A DNA stretch of 64,000 nt from Apirhabdus apintestini (GTDB lineage: Bacteria; Pseudomonadota; Gammaproteobacteria; Enterobacterales; Enterobacteriaceae). Position numbers and translations under genes: made by a program. Each line of letters opens with the position of its first letter. The first letter of the stretch is position 1. The notes below the pieces were generated by a model. It did not search any database, was not told the DNA's origin, and saw only the letters and a list, made by a program, of their open reading frames with translations. The stretch covers positions 310,001 through 374,000 of the forward strand of contig CP138906.1 of the NCBI GenBank assembly GCA_033977085.1, given 5' to 3'. This document shows, piece by piece, positions 34,295 through 43,175 of the stretch.

Positions 34295-34374
34295 TCAAAA
34301 CCTCAAAACCTCAAAACCTCAAAACCTCAAAACCTCAAAACCTCAAAACCTCAAATCCTCAAAACCTCAAAACC
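34295..34374. repeat. 8-bp tandem repeat block C, 10 units of TCAAAACC
   Basis: Ten units, nine exact and one TCAAATCC (34351-34358). Blocks A, B and C together are 28 consecutive 8-mers (224 bp) without a register break. Confidence 0.97.
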
Positions 34375-34668
34375 TCAGCGGTCTATTTGCATACGGTGCC
34401 GTAATATTGCGCCATTTCCCTTCATAGCCGGATATGCGCCAGCGGAATATGCAACGTATCAAACCGCATCATTAACGCCGGAGCCAGCGTTGAGCTAATA
34501 GAGAAACACCGCTGTTATTTCAACATAGCGGAACAGCGTGCAAAGGTATTGGCATGAAGCTCGTCAACGGATGGGGGCAATACTCCGATTGCGATATAGG
34601 GTTTCAAAGATATCCTGCCGCCGAACAGGGTTCGGCGCATAAAGCAAAAGAAAGCATTAGACAGAAAA
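34375..34668. other. Spacer between repeat array and ytfB, no gene seen
   Basis: 294 bases with no credible coding frame. Genes yjfZ and ytfA found here in E. coli are not recognisable. Confidence 0.55.
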
Positions 34669-35202
34669 TTAATGCACGCGCAGAAAATGCCCTTCCGGCT
34701 GGCGGGTAAACAGCGCATTTTCGCCGCTGCCTTCCAGCGTTAGCCCTGTTATTATGCCGCTGGCATTTTGACGAATTTTCACCCACTGCCCGGTTTGCAG
34801 ATGGCTGAGCGGGTTTCCTGTACCATCGATTTTCGCCATTTCGTAGGCATCAGCAGGCGGAAGATTGTGATCGCGGAAAATCTGCGCAAGAGTTTTCCCC
34901 GGTTCAACCTGATAGGCTCGCCACTGAGCCTGAATATCATTATCCTGAAAAGGAACGGGAGCCTGGTGAGATTGTTGTGGAGTATCAGGCGTAGCTGCTG
35001 AGCGGGCGGGCGCGTTCACGGGTGCTCTGGAGTGGCGGGTATCTTCGTCAGAAGGAAGTAACACACCAATAACAATCAGCAAAGCGCCCAGTATAATCCC
35101 CGGCGGTGCATAATTGGTAAAGTATCCATTAACCGAATATTGGCCGGCGCGTGGCAAATCCGCGCCAGTAAAGGTGTCATTACGAACCGCGTTGGCATGC
35201 AT
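34669..35202 (-). CDS. ytfB: YtfB, OapA-family cell-division-associated protein
   Basis: 177 residues. Short cytoplasmic N-terminus, one membrane segment (residues 34-49, PGIILGALLIVIGVLLP), a Pro/Gln/Ala-rich linker, then the OapA/LysM-like domain (YQVEPGKTLAQIFRDHNLP, then KIRQNASGIITGL). Known in E. coli to bind glycans and localise to the division site. Shorter linker than E. coli (212 residues). Intact. Confidence 0.9.
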   Translation of the reverse strand: MHANAVRNDTFTGADLPRAGQYSVNGYFTNYAPPGIILGALLIVIGVLLPSDEDTRHSRAPVNAPARSAATPDTPQQSHQAPVPFQDNDIQAQWRAYQVEPGKTLAQIFRDHNLPPADAYEMAKIDGTGNPLSHLQTGQWVKIRQNASGIITGLTLEGSGENALFTRQPEGHFLRVH

Positions 35203-35464
35203 TCCTCCTGCTCCATTTAAAATGGGGAACCCCCATCATCGTTATCGTGTGTATAGCTGCACGCAGCCGGGGCGGGCGATACACGCGATATCCTGTTTAG
35301 TATAGACGCTAACATCTTGATGAATGTGGCGTTCCCGGCATATGAAACGTTAACACGCTATGGTTTTCTTTTCACGCCGGTTTACCACCGCGATGAGCAT
35401 TGTACCTGACGTATCGGGGCTGTTATGCTGCCCATTACTCTTAAAAGCAATGTAAGGAAAATCC

Positions 35465-36086
35465 ATGACAACCCCTTCTTTTGATAGCATTGAGGCGCAG
35501 GCAAGCTACGGGATCGGTTTACAGGTCGGTCAGCAGCTAAGTGAATCTGGCCTGGAAGGGCTTCAGCCTGAGGCGCTGCTGGCAGGGTTGCGCGATGCGC
35601 TGGAAGGGAATGCCCCGGCTGTGCCGGTTGACGTTCTGCATCGCGCGCTGCGTGAAGTGCATGAGCGCGCAGAGGCTGTGCGTCGCGAGAGTCAAAAAAC
35701 GCTGGCGGCGGAAGGCGAGAAATATCTGGAAGAAAACCTGAAAAAAGACGGCGTTAGCAGTACGGAATCTGGTCTGCAATTTCGCGTTATTACCCAAGGC
35801 GAAGGCGCAATTCCTTCACGCCAGGACCGCGTGCGCGTTCACTATACCGGTAAGCTAATTGACGGCACGGTGTTTGACAGTTCTGTGGCGCGCGGTGAGC
35901 CAGCAGAATTCCCGGTAAGTGGCGTTATCGCCGGCTGGATCGAAGCGCTGACGCTGATGCCGGTTGGCTCCAAGTGGGAATTAACAATCCCTTACCAGGC
36001 TGGCCTACGGAGAGCGCGGCGCGGGCGCGTCTATTCCTCCATTCAGCACGCTGGTTTTTGAAGTGGAACTGCTGGATATTCTGTAA
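35465..36086 (+). CDS. fklB: FKBP-type peptidyl-prolyl isomerase FklB (3' frameshift)
   Basis: FKBP22: N-terminal dimerisation helices (residues 1-90) and C-terminal FKBP domain (VRVHYTGKLIDGTVFDSS). An extra G near 36000 (CAGGCTGG for CAGCTGG) shifts the last 30 residues. Removing it restores AYGERGAGASIPPFSTLVFEV at the active site and 206 residues, exactly E. coli. AAGGAAAATCC precedes the ATG. Confidence 0.95.
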
Positions 36087-36137
36087 TCGATAGTTGAAAG
36101 AAAGGAGCGCTGCAATGCTGTTTTGTTCGCTCCTTTA

Positions 36138-36440
36138 TTACCTGCTTAAGCCTGCCTTCCCACAGATGCATTTTGGCGAAGCCCGCCGTGTGAAATTAGA
36201 TACATAAGCCTGGTGCTCGATTTTTAAGGCGTCGATTTTCCCTGCCTGGCCGAGCGTGGCGTCGTATTCATCGCTGAGTCGTTTTACTTCTCCCAATGGT
36301 GGTTTTTATTTTTTCCGATACGCCGTTGATATTCACGCGACCGCTACATTTGCAAAACCCGCCGATTACCCTGCGGGCTCGAAGCGTCATTAATGCCTGA
36401 TACACCGCTTCTTAAGTCATAATCGGCAGGAATATCAACA
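36138..36440 (-). pseudogene. Possible degraded gene downstream of fklB
   Basis: Unrecognised. On the minus strand a patchwork frame reads plausibly protein-like. It has a segment with two Cys (VIGGFCKCSGRVNING), an amphipathic stretch (EVKRLSDEYDATLGQAGKI), and an end with CICGKAG before a stop at 36138. Joining them needs at least one base removed near 36291 and a further shift near 36405. No start codon is evident. It could be a phage-like or orphan gene remnant, or chance. Confidence 0.3.
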
Positions 36441-36721
36441 GAGTCATTAAGTTCAGTAATAATTCTCTGCAAAAGTAATCCAATAAATAACTTTATCTTG
36501 CAAAGAGAAGAAGGAAGGGTATTTTTGTGAGTCGATTCTCGGTTTACGAATGAGATGACACTTTAATAAAACAATTAATTAACATTTCATTCAAGATAGG
36601 ATATGAACATTTTCATATCCAGCGGTTTGCCGGGCAGTCTCCGCCTCGCCGCAGGCGCAAACACACGCGAAAAAGGCCAACAGAGCCTGCAAACAACACA
36701 ACACGCTTACAGGATAAAAAT
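36441..36721. other. cycA upstream region
   Basis: AT-rich leader region with no gene. In E. coli the cycA 5' UTR is a target of the small RNA GcvB; no such site is asserted here. Confidence 0.4.
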
Positions 36722-38131
36722 ATGGTAGACCAGATAAAAGTCACGCAGGAGGTTGAGGTGCCCGCCGAGCGCTCGCTGCGGCGCAATTTAACCAATCGTC
36801 ATATTCAGCTGATCGCCATTGGCGGCGCCATTGGCACCGGTTTGTTTATGGGATCGGGGAAAACCATTAGCCTTGCCGGGCCTTCAATTATCTTCGTCTA
36901 CATGATAATTGGCTTCATGCTGTTCTTTGTTATGCGGGCGATGGGGGAGCTGTTGCTCTCTAATCTGGAATACAAATCTTTTAGTGATTTCGCCGCCGAT
37001 TTACTCGGCCCGTGGGCAGGCTATTTTACCGGATGGACTTACTGGTTTTGTTGGGTTGTCACCGGTATGGCGGACGTCGTGGCGATTAGCGCTTACGCAC
37101 AGTTTTGGTTTCCCGGCCTGTCTGACTGGGTGGTTGCGCTTACGGTGATTGTATTACTGCTCAGCCTGAATTTGGCGACGGTAAAAATGTTTGGCGAGAT
37201 GGAATTCTGGTTTGCGATGATAAAAATCGTCGCCATCGTTGCGCTAATTGTTATTGGGTTAGGGATGGTGCTCATGCACTTCCAGTCGCCGGGCGGCGTC
37301 GAAGCCTCATTTACTCACCTTTGGAATAATGGTGGCTGGTTTCCAAAAGGCGTTAGCGGCTTTTTTGCCGGGTTCCAGATAGCCGTCTTTGCGTTTGTAG
37401 GCATTGAATTGGTGGGCACTGCGGCGGCAGAAACGAAAGATCCTGAGAAATCGCTGCCGCGGGCAATTAACTCAATTCCCATCCGCATCATTATGTTTTA
37501 CGTTTTTGCACTGATAGTGATTATGTCCGTGACGCCATGGGCGTCGGTGGTGCCGGATAAAAGCCCGTTTGTTGAGCTGTTTATGCTGGTGGGTTTACCC
37601 GCTGCCGCCAGCATTATCAACTTTGTGGTATTGACTTCCGCCGCCTCTTCAGCGAACAGCGGCGTATTCTCAACCAGCCGCATGCTGTATGGCCTGGCGC
37701 AGGACCGGGTTGCCCCGCAGGCGTTTGCCAAACTGTCAAAACGCTCCGTGCCGGCGAAAGGGTTAACTTTCTCCTGTATGTGCCTGCTGGGCGGTGTGGT
37801 GATGCTTTATATTAACCCCAGCGTAATTGCCGCCTTTACGATGATTACTACCGTATCGGCGATTTTGTTCATGTTCGTCTGGACTATTATTCTGTGTTCT
37901 TATCTGGTTTATCGTAACAAACGCCCACAATTACATGCGCAATCCGTCTATAAAATGCCGCTTGGTAAAGCGATGTGCTGGGTATGTATGGCGTTCTTTG
38001 CTTTTGTAGTGGTGCTACTAACGCTGGAAGCTGATACGCGCCAGGCGCTTATTGTGACGCCAGTGTGGTTTATTCTGCTGGGGATATGCTGGATATTCAT
38101 TGGGAAAAGGCGAACGCTTAATAAACGTTAA
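36722..38131 (+). CDS. cycA: D-serine/D-alanine/glycine transporter CycA
   Basis: APC-superfamily proton symporter, 469 residues with 12 predicted membrane helices, intact. The signature NLTNRHIQLIAIGGAIGTGL (residues 22-41) and GFFAGFQIAVFAFVGIELVG are close to identical to E. coli. Also the route of D-cycloserine uptake in E. coli. Confidence 0.97.
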   Translation: MVDQIKVTQEVEVPAERSLRRNLTNRHIQLIAIGGAIGTGLFMGSGKTISLAGPSIIFVYMIIGFMLFFVMRAMGELLLSNLEYKSFSDFAADLLGPWAGYFTGWTYWFCWVVTGMADVVAISAYAQFWFPGLSDWVVALTVIVLLLSLNLATVKMFGEMEFWFAMIKIVAIVALIVIGLGMVLMHFQSPGGVEASFTHLWNNGGWFPKGVSGFFAGFQIAVFAFVGIELVGTAAAETKDPEKSLPRAINSIPIRIIMFYVFALIVIMSVTPWASVVPDKSPFVELFMLVGLPAAASIINFVVLTSAASSANSGVFSTSRMLYGLAQDRVAPQAFAKLSKRSVPAKGLTFSCMCLLGGVVMLYINPSVIAAFTMITTVSAILFMFVWTIILCSYLVYRNKRPQLHAQSVYKMPLGKAMCWVCMAFFAFVVVLLTLEADTRQALIVTPVWFILLGICWIFIGKRRTLNKR

Positions 38132-38162
38132 CCGGGTGATGATAATTTGCCGTGTTTTCAGT

Positions 38163-38191
38163 ACCGGCCATGTAAAAGTGGCCGGTTTTTT
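38163..38191 (+). terminator. Terminator of cycA
   Basis: ACCGGCCA (38163-38170) pairs with TGGCCGGT (38179-38186), followed by a run of T (38186-38191). Confidence 0.9.
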
Positions 38192-38412
38192 ATCTGTTTT
38201 TAAAACAATAGCCGCGTGCCGTAGGATATATCACGACGTTAGGGAAAACGGCCGGAAGCCTGTGCCAAAACATTGGTACAACGGGTTTTCCGCCAGCGAT
38301 AGCTATTGCGTCGTGAATCGATAGCTATCGTGGCGTTTTGAGCCTGTCACACCCGAACATAGCAGCGGTAGCAGGGCGAATAACCGGGGTAATCTCTGCT
38401 GTATCGCCGTGC

Positions 38413-39081
38413 TTACCGATCGCCCGCCAGCGCGCGTGGGAACAGCACATTGTTCTCCAGACTGATGTGATTCATAAGATCGTCAATCATATCGTTAATG
38501 CCGTTATACATCGCGCGCCAGGTGGTGCACGCCTCGGCAGGGGGCGTAACGTTATTAGTGATGTGCTTAATCACTTCCAGCAGCTCGCCAGCCTCATCGT
38601 GCTCGCTTTCCATAACGCTGATAGGCCCTGCTGTTTGAGTACCTAAACCCTGCTTGATCATGGGGAACAAGATCTGCTCTTCCTTCATCATATGGCTGGA
38701 AAGTTCCTCATTGAGCTGCGTAAGGTATTTTGCCAGACCGCGCGGAACGCTCGATTTTTCGGCGTGAACGCGTTCAACTTTGGTGGCCTGTAAGATGAGT
38801 TCAGGCAATTGTTCGCGGTGTCTGTCATGGTAGCGCACGATAATATGGTCGATAATCTCGGATAGCGGGGCGGTGCGCCATTCTTTTTCAGGCGCTTCCT
38901 GCGCTAATAGGGCCAGTTCTGCTTCAATGGTATCCAGACACAGCTCGCGGCGAGCCGCCGCACGTTCCAAAGTTTGCCGTCCGCCGCAGCAAAAATCGAG
39001 GTCGTACTTACGGAACAACGCGGATGCCCGAGGGATTGTTAAAGCCAGTTCGCCTAACGGTTGATTGCGATACAGCATCAT
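38413..39081 (-). CDS. ytfE: YtfE (RIC), di-iron repair of iron-sulfur centres
   Basis: Di-iron hemerythrin-like protein that restores nitrosatively or oxidatively damaged Fe-S clusters. 222 residues, intact. N-terminal ScdA_N domain with C31-C32 (YDLDFCCGG) and C-terminal hemerythrin-like domain with His/Glu ligands in DHIIVRYHDRH, HMMKEEQILFP, ESEHDEAGE and HISLENNVLFP. ATG at 39081 follows AAGG by six bases. A perfect NsrR palindrome lies 24 bases upstream. Confidence 0.97.
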   Translation of the reverse strand: MMLYRNQPLGELALTIPRASALFRKYDLDFCCGGRQTLERAAARRELCLDTIEAELALLAQEAPEKEWRTAPLSEIIDHIIVRYHDRHREQLPELILQATKVERVHAEKSSVPRGLAKYLTQLNEELSSHMMKEEQILFPMIKQGLGTQTAGPISVMESEHDEAGELLEVIKHITNNVTPPAEACTTWRAMYNGINDMIDDLMNHISLENNVLFPRALAGDR

Positions 39082-39104
39082 GTGTGTCCTTATCGATAAA
39101 ATTT

Positions 39105-39127
39105 AAGATGCATTTTAGATGCATCTT
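39105..39127 (-). promoter_or_regulatory. NsrR operator of ytfE
   Basis: AAGATGCAT (39105-39113), five bases, ATGCATCTT (39119-39127): a perfect dyad matching the published NsrR consensus of inverted AAGATGCAT-type half sites. A TAAAAT -10-like element overlaps it on the minus strand. Confidence 0.88.
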
Positions 39128-39485
39128 TTTGTGGGTGATATAACCCTTCAGGAGTATGTTAAGGCGTAAAACCTGAGGTGCTGCTGTATACGGCGCTTAG
39201 GGTGATAGGCCGCTGCGATTTTAATGTTTAACGATGTCATGTATGCCTGACTATAAACAGGAAATAGCGCCTGTCAGCCTGAGCTGGTTTCTCTGATTTA
39301 GGGTATCCGGGCTGTTTATCTCAGAGGTTGCCTGCGTTACGCTAAACTTGATTGCATCGTATTTAGTGCGCACGTCACAAATGTGCAGTAGCACCTGAAG
39401 CCGCTGCGCTTTGAGCGACAGCCAGAACAATACACTCAGGAAGACGGATGAGTCTGTCGTTCGGCACGACATAATGAGGTGGACC
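39128..39485. other. Spacer ytfE to cysQ, no gene seen
   Basis: 358 bases. ytfF, qorB (ytfG), ytfH and cpdB lie here in E. coli; none is present or recognisable as a remnant. Confidence 0.6.
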
Positions 39486-40228
39486 ATGATAGAAAATATT
39501 TGCCAGCTTGCCATGACGGCCGGTGAGGCCATTATGCAAGCCTACAACGGCAAGAGTCCGGTTGAGACCTATCAGAAAGTGGATAACTCTCCGGTAACGG
39601 CAGCGGATATCGCGGCGCATAAAATTATTGCGCAAGGGCTGCACGGCCTCACTCCGGATATTCCCGTATTATCAGAAGAAGATCCTCCCTCCTGGAGTGA
39701 GCGGCAGCACTGGCGGCGCTACTGGTTGGTCGATCCGCTGGATGGCACTAAAGAGTTCCTTAAACGTAACGATGAATTTACCGTCAATATTGCGCTGATA
39801 GATGATGGCAAACCTGTATTGGGCGTAGTGTATGCTCCTGCACTGAAGGTCATGTACGGTGCCAGCGAAGGAAAAGCGTGGAAAGAAGAGGGGGTACGCG
39901 CCACGAAATTCATATTCTGGATGCCCGCCCTCCGCTGGTTGTGATTAGCCGTTCTTACGGCGACGATCCTGAATTGGTGGAGTACCTGCATCAACTTGGC
40001 GAACACCAGACAACGTCGATAGGGTCTTCCCTTAAATTTTGTCTGGTGGCCGAAGGCAAAGCGCAATTATACCCGCGCTTTGGGCCAACCAATGTGTGGG
40101 ACACCGCCGCCGGGCACGCGGTAGCCGCAGCCGCTGGCGCACGGGTCCATGACTGGCAGGGGCGCACGCTGGACTACACGCCCAGAGAGTCGTTTCTTAA
40201 TCCCGGTTTTCGCGTCTCTATTTTTTAA
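39486..40228 (+). CDS. cysQ: 3'(2'),5'-bisphosphate nucleotidase CysQ (one frameshift)
   Basis: Removes PAP made during sulfate assimilation. Inositol-monophosphatase fold with metal motifs SEEDPP, WLVDPLDGTKEF and the C-terminal WDTAAGHAVAAAAGA. A G run at 39889-39893 is one short. With it the KEEGGTRHEIHILDARPP join is restored and the product is 247 residues, as in E. coli. Its 3' end overlaps convergent ytfJ by 11 bases. Confidence 0.95.
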
Positions 40229-40772
40229 CCAGCTCGTGCAGTAGGGCAATGACCTGCTGCACCTCTTCCTGAGTGAGCGCGCCGTCTTTAGCAAAGCGTA
40301 CGCGGCCGTCTTTATCCAGCACGACAATGGCAGAGCCACCGGCATCAAGCTGCCAGGCTTTAGACGCCAGGCCTTTGTCGTCGACAATGAACTGCGACCA
40401 GGGATACTGCTTTTTATTACTCTCAATACTGGTGCGGACAAACATGCCGGTACCGGGAATGGCATCGTCGGTATTCACAATCGTAGTGGTCTGGTAAAGC
40501 TGACGAGGCAAATCTGCTGTCTTGATCGCCTCAATCAGCGCAGCATTTTTCTCTTTTGCCGATGCGCGGCCGGCGATGTGCTGTAATACGCGCACTTTTC
40601 CCTCAAGCCGGGCGCTATTCCAGTTTTTATAGCTAAACGTATCCTGTACTAGCTCCAGTTCGCCCCGGTCAGATATGCCAACCGGGGCAACGCGTTGGCC
40701 AGAAATCAGGTTATGCGCGAAGACGGGGAGCGATAGCAGACACAAGCCTGCCAGTATGGCGCGTAAAGTCAT
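40218..40772 (-). CDS. ytfJ: YtfJ, periplasmic thioredoxin-fold protein
   Basis: 184 residues, intact. Signal peptide of about 19 residues (cleavage after VFA), then the YtfJ/TIGR01626 thioredoxin-like domain without a CxxC motif (TTTIVNTDDAIPGTGMFVR). Function unknown. Convergent with cysQ as in E. coli. Confidence 0.93.
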   Translation of the reverse strand: MTLRAILAGLCLLSLPVFAHNLISGQRVAPVGISDRGELELVQDTFSYKNWNSARLEGKVRVLQHIAGRASAKEKNAALIEAIKTADLPRQLYQTTTIVNTDDAIPGTGMFVRTSIESNKKQYPWSQFIVDDKGLASKAWQLDAGGSAIVVLDKDGRVRFAKDGALTQEEVQQVIALLHELVKK

Positions 40773-41101
40773 GAAAACTCCTTAAGTGTTTGAGCTTATG
40801 GGCTGATGTAAATCCTGTCTCATCTACAGCTTATGCAGAGTTAGTCGCGCTTTCACGCAATGTTAATGCCAGTTTGTGGGCCGGTGCACATATCCACACA
40901 ATTTTGAATACTTATACTAACTAGTATGGAGAACTTAAAAGAAAGCTCTGAAAGATTGTAAGAAAAACGTAAATAAAGTTGCAAGGGGTGGGGATTCCCG
41001 GATTTCTGGTCTATAGTTTTCTGGCAACATATTTTACGCCTATTTTACGAGCCTAAATGTAGGGCTGTAGGGCGTAATCACTTAGCAGGAGAAGATTGAG
41101 A
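40773..41101. other. Divergent promoter region of ytfJ and ytfK
   Basis: 329 bases, no gene. Contains TATAGT (41013-41018) as a possible -10 for ytfK and an ACTAGTAT-bearing palindrome near 40915-40927. ytfK is PhoB- and stringent-controlled in E. coli; no confident box was found. Confidence 0.4.
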
Positions 41102-41308
41102 ATGATAATTTTCCAACGTTACAACCCGCTTCAGGTGGCGAAGTACGTGAAGATCCTGTTCCGTGGACGGTTGTATATCAAGGACGTTGGCGCTTTCGAG
41201 TTTGATAAAGGAAAAATCCTGATCCCGAAAGTGAAAGATAAGCAGCATTTATCCGTGATGTCCGAGGTCAACCGACAGGTTATGCGTCTGCAAACAGAGA
41301 TTGCATAA
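41102..41308 (+). CDS. ytfK: YtfK, SpoT-binding stringent-response protein
   Basis: DUF1107 protein of 68 residues, nearly identical to E. coli, where it binds SpoT and tips it toward (p)ppGpp synthesis during phosphate or fatty-acid starvation. ATG at 41102 with GGAG upstream preferred over the TTG at 41096. Intact. Confidence 0.93.
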   Translation: MIIFQRYNPLQVAKYVKILFRGRLYIKDVGAFEFDKGKILIPKVKDKQHLSVMSEVNRQVMRLQTEIA

Positions 41309-41323
41309 TTCGGAATAGCAAAA

Positions 41324-41343
41324 ACGGCCCCATTCGGGGCCGT
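41324..41343. terminator. Bidirectional terminator between ytfK and ytfL
   Basis: ACGGCCCC-ATTC-GGGGCCGT, 8-bp stem with an A run on the left side (serving ytfL) between the two convergent genes. Confidence 0.8.
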
Positions 41344-41363
41344 TGGCGTTTCAGGGCCGGCAA

Positions 41364-42698
41364 TTAAGCTTCGTCGGTGTCGCTATCCGGCAGTTTGGGG
41401 ATTAGCGGAGAAGGTTTCTCAACCAGCCGGGTGACCAAGAGTTGATCTATACGGTAATTATCAATATCAACTACTTCGAACTTATAGCCAGAATATTTCA
41501 CTGAATCCGTCCGCTTCGGAATTTTTCGCAGCATATACATCATAAAGCCGCCGATGGTTTCATAATTGTCAGAATGTGGAAATGCGCTGATATCCAGCAC
41601 GCGCATTACGTCATCGATAGGTGTTCCACCCTCTACCAGCCATGAGTTTTCATCGCGGGCTACAATTTGTTCTTCCATGCCCTGGCCGACTAAATCCCCC
41701 ATCAGTGTCGTCATCACATCGTTCAGGGTAATTAACCCGACGACCAGCGCGTATTCGTTCATGATGACGGCGAAATCTTCGCCAGCGCTTTTAAAGCTTT
41801 CTAGCGCTTCAGAAAGCGTCAGCGTATCAGGCACGATGAGCGCGTTACGAATTTGTACCCCGCTGGTTAGCGCCAAACTTTGGTTCCCAAGCACGCGGTT
41901 CAGCAGTTCTTTGGAGTCGACGTAGCCGATAATATGGTCAATATCATCGTTACAAACCAGAAATTTGGAGTGAGGGTGTTCCGCTATCTGACTTTTCAGG
42001 CTTTGCTCATCTTCATGCAAATCAAACCAGACAATATTTTCACGCGACGTCATCGACGACGGAACGGTGCGGGATTCCAGCTCAAACACATTTTCAATCA
42101 ACTCATGCTCTTGCTTACGCAGTACGCCCGCCAGCGCGCCTGCCTCCACCACGGCATAAATATCATCCGAGGTGATATCGTCCTTACGCACCATGGGCAA
42201 TTTAAACAAACGAAAAATCGCATTAGCCATTCCATTGAATAGCCAGACCAGTGGGCGAAACACAACGAGGCAGAAGCGCATCGGGTTGATTATCCGTAAC
42301 GCGATGGTTTCCGGAGCGACCATACCGATGCGTTTCGGGGTCAAATCGGCAAATAGAATGAACAGGCCGGTGACCAACGTAAACGACAGGATAAAACTGA
42401 TTTGTTCTGCAAGCGGTGCGGGCATAATGTTAGAAAGCAGGTTCTTAAATGCGGGAGAAAACGCTGCATCTCCAACGATACCGCCGAGGATAGCTACTGC
42501 GTTGAGCCCAATTTGCACCACGGTAAAGAACATCCCCGGGTTTTCCTGCATTTTAAGTACGCGCTCGGCGTTGATATTGCCCTCATCGGCGAGCAGTTTA
42601 AGTTTGATTTTGCGCGAGGCCGCCAGTGAGATCTCTGAAGTTGAAAAGAAGGCACTGATGGCTATCAGCAAAAGTATTATCAAAATACTGTTTAACAT
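41364..42698 (-). CDS. ytfL: YtfL/PaeA, HlyC/CorC-family membrane protein
   Basis: 444 residues, intact. DUF21 domain with four membrane helices (residues 1-180), a pair of CBS domains, and a C-terminal CorC_HlyC domain. The Salmonella orthologue PaeA exports cadaverine and putrescine; that role is inferred here by homology. Confidence 0.93.
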   Translation of the reverse strand: MLNSILIILLLIAISAFFSTSEISLAASRKIKLKLLADEGNINAERVLKMQENPGMFFTVVQIGLNAVAILGGIVGDAAFSPAFKNLLSNIMPAPLAEQISFILSFTLVTGLFILFADLTPKRIGMVAPETIALRIINPMRFCLVVFRPLVWLFNGMANAIFRLFKLPMVRKDDITSDDIYAVVEAGALAGVLRKQEHELIENVFELESRTVPSSMTSRENIVWFDLHEDEQSLKSQIAEHPHSKFLVCNDDIDHIIGYVDSKELLNRVLGNQSLALTSGVQIRNALIVPDTLTLSEALESFKSAGEDFAVIMNEYALVVGLITLNDVMTTLMGDLVGQGMEEQIVARDENSWLVEGGTPIDDVMRVLDISAFPHSDNYETIGGFMMYMLRKIPKRTDSVKYSGYKFEVVDIDNYRIDQLLVTRLVEKPSPLIPKLPDSDTDEA

Positions 42699-43175
42699 AT
42701 CTTATCCGGCCGGAGGCCAGATCCTCGGAAGGGAAGTGGATAACTTGCGTGGAATACGCTAAAACCGGCCCGAAGACGTTAGGCCGATAAATTCGCCGTC
42801 AGTATAGCGTAAGCTCCCTACGGGCTGCCAGTGGCACGTATAGGGAGAGTAAAACAATAGCTTCTTAAGAGATAACTAAGCCAGAAAGGGAGCGTCTGGC
42901 GCATTAGTGCTACGGCTGAATAACGCTTTGTCTTAGGTGGAAATTAGCTGGGCTGGATATTATTAAGCGTAATAAAACGTTCCCGCCCGCGCCGGTATTT
43001 TACCGTGACGGCAATTTGAACACGGCGATAAGTAAATGCAGTAAACGCCAGCCTGTAACACATCTTTATCCTGCCCGTGCGTTAAAGCGAGCGGGCAGGG
43101 CCGCGAAAGCTATACGGGACAAATAACGCCCCGAGTGAGAAGCTAACGCTATTGGCTATTTTTGAAAGCGAATAT
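42699..43175. other. Spacer ytfL to acid phosphatase gene, no gene seen
   Basis: 477 bases without a credible frame. CCTGCCCG (43070-43077) pairs with CGGGCAGG (43092-43099), a hairpin that could end the phosphatase transcript on the minus strand. Confidence 0.55.

Noticed and set aside
34036..34374. CRISPR array
   Set aside because: Repeats are contiguous 7- and 8-mers without spacers, and no cas gene is near.
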